Below, piece after piece: positions 1-9,707 of a stretch of 30,357 nt of DNA; position 1 is the stretch's first letter; every line of letters begins with the position of its first letter. The stretch spans positions 1 through 30,357 of the forward strand of contig JBBDQV010000126.1 in assembly GCA_040905845.1 (NCBI GenBank). The letters are read 5' to 3'. This stretch comes from VGDP01 sp040905845. GTDB taxonomy: Bacteria > Pseudomonadota > Alphaproteobacteria > SP197. The translations under genes and the position numbers were made by a program. The notes under the pieces are model-generated. The model did no database searches. It was not told the origin of the DNA and saw only the letters and a program-made list of their open reading frames with translations.

Positions 1-1665
<1,665 letters not shown>

Positions 1666-1668
1666 GGC

Positions 1669-1986
1669 TCAGAACCGGCGCCGGCCGGAGAGACCGCCGC
1701 GCCGCCGGCGGCACAGCGCGAGCATGATGAGCCCGGGCATCAGCAGCACGATCCACAACGATAGGTTGAGCAACGGCAGCAGGACCTCGACCCACAGGTC
1801 GGGGCTGACGCGGTTCTCGATCAGACTGCCGAACCCGACCAGGCTATTGGCGCTGATCGAGGACCACGCCTCGCCGAGCGAATAAGGCAGCCAGCGCCCC
1901 TCGGCCAGCGAGCGCATCGCCTCGAGCGCGCCCGTGATCAGCGCGCAGGCGACCAGCAGCCATCCGATCAGGCGGCACAGCCGCAT
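1669..1986 (-). CDS. Small inner-membrane protein of unknown function
   Basis: A 105-residue protein with two clear hydrophobic segments, about residues 5-22 (LIGWLLVACALITG) and 68-91 (LLPLLNLSLWIVLLMPGLIMLAL). A hydrophilic stretch with conserved-looking aromatics lies between them, and an arginine-rich tail (CRRRRGGLSGRRRF) fits the positive-inside rule. It starts at ATG 1986 and stops 3 bases from the lepA stop, so the two genes converge. Small two-helix proteins of this shape are common in alphaproteobacteria, but I know no assigned function. No catalytic motif is visible. The length, base composition and two membrane segments support a real gene. Confidence 0.7.
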   Translation of the reverse strand: MRLCRLIGWLLVACALITGALEAMRSLAEGRWLPYSLGEAWSSISANSLVGFGSLIENRVSPDLWVEVLLPLLNLSLWIVLLMPGLIMLALCRRRRGGLSGRRRF

Positions 1987-2163
1987 CGGGTGCGGTCCTC
2001 CCTCGGTCCACCGTCGAGCTTAGCAGGTCGAGGACCCGGCGCAACGCGACCAGGCCGACGTCCGAGCGACCGGCGGTTGACAGCCCGATAGCCATCGTCC
2101 ATGTGGTGGTCGAACCGCGGCGCCGGACCGGCATTATCGCCCGCACCATCGCAGCGTGACCTG

Positions 2164-2841
2164 ATGCATCTGAACGACGATTTCACCCAACGCTTCGCCC
2201 TGGACGGCGCGTCGATGCCGTGGCAGGGATCGCCCGGCGCGCATGTCGAGCGCCGGATGCTCGACCGGACCGGCGATGAGCTCGCGCGCGCCACGAGCAT
2301 CGTGCGCTTCGCGCCTGACAGCCGGTTCCCGGCCCACGTCCACGGCGGAGGCGAGGAGTTCCTGGTGCTCGACGGGGTCTTCTCGGACGAAGAGGGCGAC
2401 TTTCCAGCCGGAAGCTACGTGCGCAATCCGGTAGGCTCGCGCCACACGCCATCTTCGCGCGAGGGCTGCACCCTCTTCGTCAAGCTGTGGTGGATGTGGC
2501 CCGCCGACCAGGCGTTCGTCCGGATCGACACGCGGGATCAAGGGCTATGGACGGCGGCGGACGTCCCCGGCGTCGATACGATGATACTCCATGCGTTCGG
2601 AACGGAGCAGACCCGTCTCGTCCGCCTCGCGCAAGGGGCGCACCTGCCCGAGCGCGCGATCGCGGGCGGCGAGGAAGTGCTGGTGCTCGCCGGCGACTGC
2701 GCCGACGCGGACGGGCGTTACCGCCCGTGGAGCTGGGTCCGACGGCCGCCGGGCGCGGCGCCGCGGCTGGCCAGCGCTCATGGTTGCACTTTGTTCATCA
2801 AGTGCGGGCATCTTGTGGACCCGCCAGACGCGCCGCTCTGA
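2164..2841 (+). CDS. ChrR-like double cupin protein
   Basis: A 225-residue protein with two tandem cupin halves. The first (about residues 40-115) carries the zinc-cupin pattern of the ChrR anti-sigma C-terminal domain: H58 and H60 in AHVHGGGEE, E64 in the same motif, and H94 in GSRHTP. The second half (about 133-218) repeats the fold pattern (GGEEVLVLAGDCADADGRY, then GCTLFIK) but has lost the histidines, so it is probably structural. The N-terminal ChrR sigma-binding zinc domain is absent, and no ECF sigma factor lies nearby. It may therefore be a free-standing sensor or enzyme of the acetylacetone-cleaving/ChrR cupin group. An in-frame ATG at 2101 would add 21 unlikely residues; MHLNDDF at 2164 fits the family better. 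The PNPOx-like gene follows 34 bases downstream. Confidence 0.85.
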   Translation: MHLNDDFTQRFALDGASMPWQGSPGAHVERRMLDRTGDELARATSIVRFAPDSRFPAHVHGGGEEFLVLDGVFSDEEGDFPAGSYVRNPVGSRHTPSSREGCTLFVKLWWMWPADQAFVRIDTRDQGLWTAADVPGVDTMILHAFGTEQTRLVRLAQGAHLPERAIAGGEEVLVLAGDCADADGRYRPWSWVRRPPGAAPRLASAHGCTLFIKCGHLVDPPDAPL

Positions 2842-2875
2842 TGAATGGCGCGCGGCGAGCGAAGCGAGCCGCGCC

Positions 2876-3502
2876 ATGACCACGACAACCGAGTTGTTCC
2901 GCGACGACCTCGTCTTCAGCCGGGCGGTCAAGGCCGTTCAGGAGCACATGGGCACGCGCGAGAGGAACGCGCGCGCCCGGCGCGACGAAGGCTGGCGCCG
3001 GGAAATCGGCGCCGACCTGGTCGCCTTCATCGCCGAACGACGCTCACTCTACCTGGGCACCGCGAGCGCGGACGGCCGCCCCTACATCCAGCACCGCGGC
3101 GGCCCCAAGGGCTTTCTCAGGGTCCTCGGCGCGACCACGCTCGGCTTCGCCGACTTCGACGGCGGCGGCCAGTTCATCACCCTCGGCAACCTCGCGGAGA
3201 ACGACAAGGCGTTCATCTTCCTGATGGATTACCTGGAGCGTCGGCGCGTGAAGCTGTGGGGCCGCGCCCACATCGTCGAGGACGACTCGTGGATGATGAA
3301 CCGGCTCGCCCACCCGGACTTCCGCGAGGAGCCGAGGCGCGGCATCGTCTTCGAGGTCGAGGCCTGGGACGTCAACGGCCCGAACCACATCCCCCAGTTC
3401 GTGGCGCTCGAGGACGTCCAGGCCATCATCGACGAGCACCGGCAGCGCATCGCGGAGTTGGAGCAGCGCATCACTGGGCTGACGAAAGTCATGGCCACCT
3501 GA
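2876..3502 (+). CDS. Pyridoxamine 5'-phosphate oxidase-like flavoprotein
   Basis: A 208-residue split-barrel FMN-binding protein of the PNPOx-like superfamily. The first half has the typical strand and loop pattern (SLYLGTASADGRPYIQHRGGPKGFLRVL, split here as SLYLGTASADG and PYIQHRGGPKGF), then LGFADFDGGGQFITLGNLAEN and a strand with VKLWGRAHIVED. A C-terminal coiled helix (residues about 180-205, ELEQRITGL) probably mediates dimer contacts. Proteins of this subgroup are annotated as pyridoxamine oxidase family, but most are not PdxH, and the PdxH substrate signature is not evident; an F420- or flavin-dependent reductase role is also possible. The ATG at 2876 lacks a good Shine-Dalgarno sequence and sits just after a stem (CGCGGC 2851-2856 with GCCGCG 2868-2873). 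It probably forms a transcription unit with the cupin gene. Confidence 0.85.
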   Translation: MTTTTELFRDDLVFSRAVKAVQEHMGTRERNARARRDEGWRREIGADLVAFIAERRSLYLGTASADGRPYIQHRGGPKGFLRVLGATTLGFADFDGGGQFITLGNLAENDKAFIFLMDYLERRRVKLWGRAHIVEDDSWMMNRLAHPDFREEPRRGIVFEVEAWDVNGPNHIPQFVALEDVQAIIDEHRQRIAELEQRITGLTKVMAT

Positions 3503-3588
3503 CGCCGCCAGCGGCCCCGAGCGCCGCCCGCCGCGGCCGCCCCGCGCCTTGGCATCGACCAGGCCTCCGCCTATAGTTCGCGGCCCGC

Positions 3589-3676
3589 GGAGGGATGGCC
3601 GAGCGGTTGAAGGCGCACGCCTGGAAAGTGTGTTCACCGAAAGGTGTCGCGGGTTCGAATCCCGCTCCCTCCGCCA
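3589..3676 (+). tRNA. tRNA-Ser, anticodon GGA
   Basis: An 88-base class II tRNA. The acceptor stem pairs GGAGGGA (3589-3595) with TCCCTCC (3666-3672), followed by the discriminator G and an encoded CCA (3674-3676). The anticodon arm is CACGC-CTGGAAA-GTGTG with GGA at 3623-3625, reading UCC and UCU codons. The long variable arm (around TTCACCGAAAGGTGTC) is typical of serine tRNAs, and the T arm GCGGG-TTCGAAT-CCCGC is intact. The gene is immediately followed by hairpin-forming sequence and a GIY-YIG gene. Confidence 0.97.
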
Positions 3677-3771
3677 GCCTCCGCTCTTCGAGCTTCGGCT
3701 GGCTTACGCCAGTAAGTCGGCCGAGGCGAGATTAGAGCGAGGCTGCCCTCCGAAGCTATAGCGAAGGAGGG
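3673..3771 (+). promoter_or_regulatory. Hairpin-rich spacer between tRNA-Ser and GIY-YIG gene; hides its ribosome site
   Basis: Two inverted repeats are visible. The first pairs GCCAGCC (3673-3679) with GGCTGGC (3697-3703) and so uses the tRNA's own GCCA end as its left arm. The second pairs CCCTCC (3746-3751) with GGAGGG (3766-3771). The right arm of the second contains the AGGAGG Shine-Dalgarno sequence (3765-3770) of the gene starting at 3781, so folding would block ribosome access. CCCTCC also repeats part of the tRNA acceptor 3' strand. A role in expression control or in mobility of the tRNA-linked unit is inference. Confidence 0.55.
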
Positions 3772-3780
3772 CCGGTAGAA

Positions 3781-4032
3781 GTGACAGACATGTTCTATGT
3801 CTACCTCATCCGGAGCGAGGCATTTCTCGAGCAGCATTACGTCGGATTTACCACGAATCTACGCAAGCGCATCAAGACGCATAACGTGGGTGGCTCCGTT
3901 CATACATCAAAATACAAACCATGGAAATTGGTCAGTTATCACGCTTTTACGGATGAGCGTAGGGCACGGGAATTCGAGCATTACCTCAAATCGGGTTCGG
4001 GCAAGGCGTTTGCCAAGAAACGATTCTGGTAG
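3781..4032 (+). CDS. Small GIY-YIG nuclease-domain protein
   Basis: An 83-residue single-domain GIY-YIG protein. The family motif appears as FYVYLIRS (the 'GIY' strand) and HYVGFTTNLRKRIKTHN (the 'YIG' strand with the following arginine), with the conserved E in REFEHYLKSGSGKAF near the C-terminus. Family members are Mg-dependent nuclease folds related to UvrC and homing enzymes; for these free-standing small forms the substrate is unknown. GTG at 3781 is chosen because AGGAGG lies 10 bases upstream; ATG 3790 would also give an intact domain. Codon use is clearly AT-richer than the flanks (TTA, AAA and CAT are frequent), which suggests later acquisition. It lies 104 bases after tRNA-Ser and is followed directly by a relic of a second GIY-YIG C-terminus. 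Confidence 0.88.
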   Translation: MTDMFYVYLIRSEAFLEQHYVGFTTNLRKRIKTHNVGGSVHTSKYKPWKLVSYHAFTDERRAREFEHYLKSGSGKAFAKKRFW

Positions 4033-4073
4033 ACAGCTCCGGCCATGCCTTCGCCAACAAGCGCCTTTGGTAA
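4032..4073 (+). pseudogene. Orphan C-terminal relic of a second GIY-YIG gene
   Basis: Reading in the frame that ends with TAA at 4071-4073 gives DSSGHAFANKRLW and a stop. It is a clear counterpart of the intact gene's end (SGSGKAFAKKRFW and stop). At DNA level about two thirds of the bases match, and the differences fall mainly at third codon positions. The relic uses GC-rich codons (GCC, TTC, AAG, CGC) like the host genome, unlike the intact copy. No further upstream part of this second gene is present. It is most simply the leftover tail of a resident paralogue replaced or deleted by recombination. Confidence 0.7.
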
Positions 4074-4204
4074 CGGATCGTCGCCCCCTACGCCTTCGGC
4101 TTCGGGTGGTAGGCCATGTCGGCGGATCGGCGCGCGGCGCCATCGCCGGCCAGGGCGCGATGGGCAGCTGGAATCGGCGCGTTCGCGCGCATGAGCGACG
4201 ACCG

Positions 4205-6751
4205 CTACGCTCGCGACCGGTAAAACCACGCCTTCGCCGCTTCCGTCGCCGCGATGTAGCCGGCGACGATGGCGATGACGGCGCCCATCTGCGGCGCCGA
4301 GAGGGGCACGAAGCCGAACGCCGAACTTAGAGGCCCGAGGAACGGGATCGCGAGCGTCGCGACGGCGACGCCAAGCGTGCTCCACAGCAGCAAGCGACTG
4401 GGCCTGCTGCGACGAGCGGGCCGATGCGTTCGCAGCACGAGCACGACAGCGAGCTCGGTCAGCAACGAGATGACGAACCACGACGTTTGGAACGTCGCTT
4501 GGCCGGCGTGAAAGACCAGGAGCAGCACCGCGAACGTCACCAGATCGAAGATCGAGCTGACCAGCCCGAAGACGATCATGAAGCGCTGAATATCCTTGAT
4601 GTTCCAGCGCTGCGGGCGAGTAACGCGGTCGGGATCGACATTGTCGCTCGAGATCGCGATCGAGGGTACGTCGGAGAGAAAGTTGTTCAGCAGGATTTGC
4701 TTGGCGGCCAACGGCAGGAACGGGAGCAGCGGTGTCGCCAGGGCCATGCTGACCATGTTGCCGAAGTTCGCGCTGGTGGTGATCGAGATGTACTTGAGCG
4801 TATTGGCAAAGGTCCGTCTTCCATCCTCGACGCCGCCGCGCAAGACATCGAGATCGCGGCTCAGCAGGATGATGTCGGCGCTCTCGCGCGCAACGTCCAC
4901 GGCCTCTTCGACCGAGATGCCGACATCGGCCGCGTGCAGGGCCGGCGCATCGTTGATGCCGTCGCCAAGATAGCCGACCGAATGCCCGGTTCGCTGCAAG
5001 GCGCGGACGATCCGCTCCTTCTGCTGAGGATCGATTTCGACGAAGAGATCGGTGCGTGGCGCCAAGTGCCACAGCGCCTCGTCCTTGAGCTTGCCCAAGT
5101 CGTCGCCGGTGAGCATCGACCTCGCGTCGAGGCCGACGGCTGCCGCCAGATGAGCCGTCACATAGCGATTGTCGCCGCTGATCACCTTGATGCCGATGCC
5201 GAGCCGGGCGAGATCGCGGATCGTGCGTTGCGCGTCCGCCTTGGGCGGATCGAGGAAGACGAGAAAGCCACAAAAGGTCATGTCCTTCTCGTCCTCGCGG
5301 CCATGACGCGCCTTCGCCGCGATCTTTCGTGTCGCCAGAGCGAGAACGCGGAAGCCCTCGGCACCCTTGGCCTGAAAGACCGCCTCGAGCTCGGCGCGTC
5401 GTTCGGCATCGAGCGGGATGTCGGCGCCGCCGCGTTCGAGCGACGAGCAGATGTCGAGCACGTTCGAGAACGCGCCTTTGGTAACGATCAAGTGCCGCGC
5501 CGGAGCGCTGTCTTCCGCCATGACGATGGTGAGCCGGCGCCGGAGGAAGTCGTAGGGGATCTCGTCGATCTTGGCGAAGCCGCGTGTCGTCAGGCCCGCG
5601 CTCTCGCCCGCGGCCACGATCGCCGCATCGAGCGGATTTTCGATGCCGGTCTCGAACGCCGCATTCAGGAAGGCAAGCCGGCGAACGTCCTCCGAAGGAC
5701 GATCGCCACCGTCCAAGGCGTCGTTGAGCACGATGGCGCCCTCGGTCAACGTGCCCGTCTTGTCGGTGCACAGAATGTCCATGCTGCCAAGGTTCTCGAT
5801 CGCCTCCAGGCGCCGCACGATGACACCCTGCCGGGACATGGCACGGGCACCCGCGGACAAGGTCACGCTGACGATCGCCGGCAACAGCTCGGGCGACAAA
5901 CCAACCGCGAGCGCGACGGCGAACAAGAGGGACTCGATCACCGGGCGATCGAGCAGAAGGTTCACCGTCAGGACGAACAGAACGATGACGACCATCGCGC
6001 GGATCAGGAGATAGCCAAAATGGCGCACGCCACGCGCGAAGTCCGTTTCGGGCGGGCGGCTTCCGAGCCGCGCCGCGATGGCCGCGAACGCCGTCCGGCG
6101 GCCGGTCTCGACGGCGAGGACTCTGGCCGTGCCGCTGCGGACCGAAGCGCCAAGGAAGACGGCGTTGGTTCGGGCCGCGAGGGGCGAGTCCGGCGGCACC
6201 ATCCCAGGCTGCTTCTCGACGGGGAAGGATTCGCCCGTCATGCTCGCTTCGCTGACGAGGAAGTCCGCCGCCTCGATCACGACGCCGTCGGCGGGGATCA
6301 GATTGCCCGCCGAGAGCAGGACGAGGTCGCCGGGCACGACCGTGCTGACGGGCACGGTCCGCGCGACGCCGTCCCGCACGACCCGGCACGTCAGCGCCAG
6401 CCGGCGTTTGAGCTCCTCGACGGCCCTCGACGCCCGGTATTCCTGCATGAAGCCGAGCAGCGTGCTGCCCAGCACGATCGCCAGAATGATGGCCGCATCG
6501 ACCCACTGGCGCAGCGCCAACGAGATCGTCGCCGCGAAGATCAGGATCAGGACAAGCGGACTCTCGAATTGGCGCAGAAGGAGGCGGAGCGCGCTCAAGC
6601 GCGATGCGTCTTCAACGCTGTTGGGGCCGACGAGGCGAAGCCGCGCGGCGGCCCGATCAGACGAAAGACCGCCAGGGCCCGACCCCAACGCCGCGCTCAG
6701 CGCGTCGGCGTCTCGGCTCCAATATGGGGTATCGAGATCAGCACCATCCAT
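4205..6751 (-). CDS. mgtA: Magnesium-transporting P-type ATPase (MgtA-like)
   Basis: An 848-residue P-type ATPase of the P3B magnesium import class, in the inner membrane. In order: a cytoplasmic N-terminus, the membrane pair around residues 66-100, the actuator domain with MTGES (171-175), and membrane helix 4 with the Mg-ATPase type signature GLSPELLP. The phosphorylation site DKTGTL has its catalytic aspartate at residue 330, then come the nucleotide domain, the hinge GDGINDAP (596-601) and a six-helix C-terminal membrane domain. In E. coli MgtA the equivalent M4 motif is a close variant. It has full length for the family. There is no MgtC or visible PhoPQ-type leader next to it. The upstream 546 bases hold no recognised gene, and its promoter was not identified. 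The mgtA name is given by family resemblance. Confidence 0.93.
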   Translation of the reverse strand: MDGADLDTPYWSRDADALSAALGSGPGGLSSDRAAARLRLVGPNSVEDASRLSALRLLLRQFESPLVLILIFAATISLALRQWVDAAIILAIVLGSTLLGFMQEYRASRAVEELKRRLALTCRVVRDGVARTVPVSTVVPGDLVLLSAGNLIPADGVVIEAADFLVSEASMTGESFPVEKQPGMVPPDSPLAARTNAVFLGASVRSGTARVLAVETGRRTAFAAIAARLGSRPPETDFARGVRHFGYLLIRAMVVIVLFVLTVNLLLDRPVIESLLFAVALAVGLSPELLPAIVSVTLSAGARAMSRQGVIVRRLEAIENLGSMDILCTDKTGTLTEGAIVLNDALDGGDRPSEDVRRLAFLNAAFETGIENPLDAAIVAAGESAGLTTRGFAKIDEIPYDFLRRRLTIVMAEDSAPARHLIVTKGAFSNVLDICSSLERGGADIPLDAERRAELEAVFQAKGAEGFRVLALATRKIAAKARHGREDEKDMTFCGFLVFLDPPKADAQRTIRDLARLGIGIKVISGDNRYVTAHLAAAVGLDARSMLTGDDLGKLKDEALWHLAPRTDLFVEIDPQQKERIVRALQRTGHSVGYLGDGINDAPALHAADVGISVEEAVDVARESADIILLSRDLDVLRGGVEDGRRTFANTLKYISITTSANFGNMVSMALATPLLPFLPLAAKQILLNNFLSDVPSIAISSDNVDPDRVTRPQRWNIKDIQRFMIVFGLVSSIFDLVTFAVLLLVFHAGQATFQTSWFVISLLTELAVVLVLRTHRPARRSRPSRLLLWSTLGVAVATLAIPFLGPLSSAFGFVPLSAPQMGAVIAIVAGYIAATEAAKAWFYRSRA

Positions 6752-7297
6752 TCACGATCCCGATCGTTCAGCGATCCATTCACCACGACCGACTTGGCCG
6801 CTCCGGATGGCGTTCAATGGCTGACATGCTCGAAGGAGCCTTCCGGCGCCAATCAGCATCGCCGCGCGAAAGTTGTCTCCCGCGAACCAGTATTGCCCAT
6901 TCGTTTTTCCGGGTCGGTTTCCCGAGCAAGATTGGATTTCGAACATCCTATGGGATATTGCCTCGCACCACGGAGCCTTAGCCATTGATTCCGTTAGGCC
7001 GAATGTCGCACCCGTACCGTGAGTCCGAAGCGTAACTTGGCGGCCGGCTCGCTTGCCGAGGCGCATCGTGGCGCGGGCTCCCGTTCTGGATTGCGGTGAC
7101 AGTATATGTTTTCAACTTCCGCGATCATGCCAAACCGCGGGGCCAACACGAGAGGAAACGATGATTCGTCCGCCTCGATGCCGCCGGCGTGATCAATGGC
7201 TGAAGCGCTTGGGCGTCCCCTCCTGGACCGCGTTCCATCATGACATGGCCGCGTGCCGTCGTTAGGCTGGTGGACCCTTTAGCTGTCGAGGATCGCG
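6752..7297. other. Intergenic stretch between mgtA and TPR gene, no gene recognised
   Basis: About 550 bases between two divergently transcribed genes, with lower GC than its flanks in places (for example around 6890-6960 and 7095-7130). It must hold the promoters of both neighbours, but I could not identify convincing -35/-10 pairs. A short ORF at 7161-7265 (34 residues, arginine-rich) has a plausible GAGAGGAAACG ribosome site but no recognisable product. It could be a decayed gene, an mgtA leader region (on the minus strand) or spacer. Confidence 0.5.
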
Positions 7298-8191
7298 ATG
7301 CCCAGCAAGAAGCCCCGCAAGGGGAAGGAAAGTGCTTCGTCAGCGGCTGTCCTGACGTTCGATCCACGGACCATGGAATCCCTGCTGGCACAGATCGGAG
7401 GCCGCGAGGACGAGGACGAGGACGATGACGACCTCGACGCCGCGCAGCAGATCATCTACGACGCGTGGGACATGCGCGATCGCCGGGATCGCGTCGCTCT
7501 GGCGAAAGAGGCGCTCGCGGTCTCGCCCCTGTGCGCCGACGCCTATGTTCTGCTCGCCGAGAACGCGACGACGGCCGAACAGGCGATGGCGCTTTATCGT
7601 CAAGGCTTGGCGGCCGGCGAGCAGGCTCTCGGCGCGGCCGCGTTCGAGGACGATGTCGGGCACTTCTGGGGCTTGCTCGAAACTCGTCCCTACATGCGCG
7701 CGCGTCATGGGCTGGCGCTCGTGTCGTGGAGAATGGGCGAGCGAGACGAAGCCGTCCTGCATTACCAGGACATGCTGCGGCTGAATCCCGGCGACAATCA
7801 GGGGATTCGCTACTTGCTGCTGGATGCGCTCCTGGAGCTTGGCCGCGACGGCGACGCGGGCAAGTTGATCAAGCGCTACAAGGATGACGGCGCCGCCGCC
7901 TGGGCCTGGTCCGGCGCGCTCCTGTCGTTCCGTACCGATGGCGATGGCGCCCCATCGCGAAGGGCGCTCGCGCGCGCGGTCAAGGCCAACGCGCATGTAC
8001 CGACTTACCTGCTCGGCAAGAAAAAACTTCCCCGTACCCTGCCGGCGTTCATCGGCTTGGGCGACAAGAACGAGGCCGTCGCCTATGTCCATGGCGCCGC
8101 CGCGGCCTGGGCCCGCGCGGCCGGCGCCTTGGCATGGGCGCGCAAGGCTCTGGCGGATCGGCCGGCTCGCCCCGGCGGTTCCGGAGGATAG
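7298..8191 (+). CDS. TPR protein resembling ST7-family proteins
   Basis: A 297-residue predicted cytoplasmic protein with no signal peptide. A basic N-terminus (MPSKKPRKGK) is followed by a strongly acidic stretch at about residues 37-48 (EDEDEDDDDLD). Helical TPR-like pairs follow: ALAVSPLCADAYVLLAE, RHGLALVSWRMGERDEAVLHYQDMLRLNP (given in part) and IRYLLLDALLELGRDGDAGKL. The combination VGHFWGLLETRPYMRAR, then LRLNPGDNQGIRYLL, resembles bacterial homologues of the eukaryotic ST7 protein; that resemblance is from memory and not from a search. The molecular function is unknown; TPRs usually mediate protein contacts. The start at 7298 has GAGG upstream. It converges with mnmA across a palindrome-rich spacer. 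Confidence 0.8.
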   Translation: MPSKKPRKGKESASSAAVLTFDPRTMESLLAQIGGREDEDEDDDDLDAAQQIIYDAWDMRDRRDRVALAKEALAVSPLCADAYVLLAENATTAEQAMALYRQGLAAGEQALGAAAFEDDVGHFWGLLETRPYMRARHGLALVSWRMGERDEAVLHYQDMLRLNPGDNQGIRYLLLDALLELGRDGDAGKLIKRYKDDGAAAWAWSGALLSFRTDGDGAPSRRALARAVKANAHVPTYLLGKKKLPRTLPAFIGLGDKNEAVAYVHGAAAAWARAAGALAWARKALADRPARPGGSGG

Positions 8192-8378
8192 CGCCGAAGC
8201 GGCCGCTCATGTCCCAACGGCCGTCCCCAAACGGCCGTCATCGCGAGCCGAAGGCGAAGCGATCCAGCGCCAGCTGCCTGGGCGCTTGCGACGGCTATCG
8301 TGGGGTCGAACCCGTGCCGCCGGCCACGTGATACCGACGCGCCTAAGAACTCACTCATGTGACGCGCGGACGCGCTAC

Positions 8379-8503
8379 CCCTCCCCCTTCCCCCTCCCAC
8401 AAGGGGAGGGGAAGATCCGTTCGTGTCCGCAACAGGTTACCCTCTCCCCTCGTGGGAGAGGGAGGCGTGACGAGGGATGCCCCCCTCGTCACGCATTGCG
8501 GAG
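8379..8503. repeat. Composite palindromic element between convergent genes
   Basis: Several stem-loops lie side by side in the 343-base gap between the TPR gene and mnmA, which converge. They are CTTCCCC with GGGGAAG (around 8388-8414), CCCTCTCCC (8440-8448) with GGGAGAGGG (8454-8462), GCGTGACGAGGG (8465-8476) with CCCTCGTCACGC (8483-8494), and ATTGC with GCAAT (around 8495-8507). The third is a perfect 12-base stem with a 6-base loop. This type of CT-rich interspersed palindrome is common in GC-rich proteobacterial genomes. It may act as a two-way terminator or messenger end stabiliser; no T-tract follows. Confidence 0.7.
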
Positions 8504-8534
8504 CAATGGGAGGGTGAGGGGCATCTCCGGAGGG

Positions 8535-9677
8535 TCAAGACATAAGCGCGGCGGCATGGGACTCCGGCCGTGCGATCCAGCCGCCGCCGAGCACGCGCTC
8601 ACCGTCGTAGATCACGCACGCCTGGCCCGGCGCGATCGCGCCAACGGCGCGGTCGAGAGCAAGCTCGATCCGGCCATCGTCGAATGCGCCGACCCGCGCC
8701 GGCGCCGGCGCCTGGGACGAGCGCAGCTTGACCGAGACCGCCTGCCCGGGCATGGGCGCTTCGCCCTCGCCCAGCCAGTTGACCGCGCGCGCGACGACGC
8801 GGGTGCTCCCGAGCGTCGAGCGCGGACCGACGACGATCCGGCGGGTCGCCGCGTCGATGGCGCTGACGTACAGCGGATCCGGCCCGGCGAGCCCGAGACC
8901 GTGGCGCTGGCCGACGGTGAAGCGCGCGATTCCGCCGTGGCGCCCGAGCAGCCGGCCCGTGCCGTCGACGATGTCGCCGGCCTCGGCCGCCTCGGGGCGC
9001 AGGCGTTCGACCAGGCGCGCGTAGCCGCCCTCGGGAACGAAGCAGATGTCCTGGCTGTCGCGCTTGGCGGCCACGGGCAGTCCGGCCGCGGCGGCGAGCG
9101 CGCGCGTCTCGTCCTTGGTCGCGCCGCCGAGCGGGAAGCGCAGGAAGCCGAGCTGAACGCGAGTCGTCGCGAACAGGAAATAGCTCTGATCGCGGGCCAC
9201 CTCGGCGCCGCGATGAAGCTCGACCCCGCCGTCGTCGCGCACGACCCGGCGGACGTAGTGGCCCGTTGCCAGCGCGTCCGCGCCGAGGTCGCGCGCGACG
9301 TCCATCAGGTCCGCGAACTTGACCCGCTGGTTGCAGCGCACGCACGGAACGGGCGTCTCGCCCTTCAGGTACGTCGCGACGAAGTCGTCGATCACCGCGG
9401 CGCGAAACCGCGCCTCGAAGTCGAGCACGTAGTGGGGAATGTTGAGCACGTCGGCGACGCGCCGCGCGTCGTGGATATCGGCGCCGGCGCAGCACGCGCC
9501 GGGGCGTTCCATCGCCTTGCCGTGGTCGTAGAGCTGGAGCGTCACGCCGACCACGTCGTAGCCGGACCTCGCATAGAGCGCGGCGACCGTCGAGGAGTCG
9601 ACTCCGCCCGACATCGCGACGACCACGCGGATCGCGCGGCGCGGCTTGGGTGTTCCGAGATCGACGTCGAACGGCAC
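8535..9677 (-). CDS. mnmA: tRNA-specific 2-thiouridylase MnmA
   Basis: A 380-residue enzyme that uses ATP and a relayed persulfide to make 2-thiouridine at wobble position 34 of tRNAs for Lys, Glu and Gln. The PP-loop SGGVDSS is at residues 23-29. The two catalytic cysteines correspond to C115 in PCVRCNQRVKF and C212 in SQDICFVPEG, with the family motif ATGHY (137-141) between them. The start is GTG at 9677 (MPFDVDLG), with only a weak ribosome site; no better start precedes the PP-loop. It lies downstream of the isc operon on the same strand, 177 bases from iscX, with a palindromic repeat pair between. In known systems IscS supplies its sulfur, so this position is biochemically sensible; co-transcription is uncertain. 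Confidence 0.96.
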   Translation of the reverse strand: MPFDVDLGTPKPRRAIRVVVAMSGGVDSSTVAALYARSGYDVVGVTLQLYDHGKAMERPGACCAGADIHDARRVADVLNIPHYVLDFEARFRAAVIDDFVATYLKGETPVPCVRCNQRVKFADLMDVARDLGADALATGHYVRRVVRDDGGVELHRGAEVARDQSYFLFATTRVQLGFLRFPLGGATKDETRALAAAAGLPVAAKRDSQDICFVPEGGYARLVERLRPEAAEAGDIVDGTGRLLGRHGGIARFTVGQRHGLGLAGPDPLYVSAIDAATRRIVVGPRSTLGSTRVVARAVNWLGEGEAPMPGQAVSVKLRSSQAPAPARVGAFDDGRIELALDRAVGAIAPGQACVIYDGERVLGGGWIARPESHAAALMS

Positions 9678-9707
9678 GGTCAGTCGCGCTCAGGTTGACG
9701 CTCGTCC

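Noticed and set aside
2101..2163. Earlier ATG for the cupin protein
   Set aside because: The extra 21 residues have no family match; MHLNDDF at 2164 resembles known ChrR-like cupin N-termini more closely.
4424..6988. Very long open frame on the plus strand opposite mgtA (over 850 codons), and similar long frames elsewhere
   Set aside because: It is antisense to a clear P-type ATPase, is rich in R, D, E and H as expected for a shadow frame in GC-rich DNA, and has no recognisable domain.
7161..7265. Possible 34-residue small ORF with a plausible ribosome site upstream of the TPR gene
   Set aside because: It is too short and arginine-rich for support; no conserved feature or hydrophobic segment was seen, so it is mentioned only in the intergenic entry.
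8379..8530. The stem-loops after the TPR gene as classical intrinsic terminators
   Set aside because: Strong stems, but none is followed by a T-tract on either strand; they are listed as repeats with possible terminator function only.
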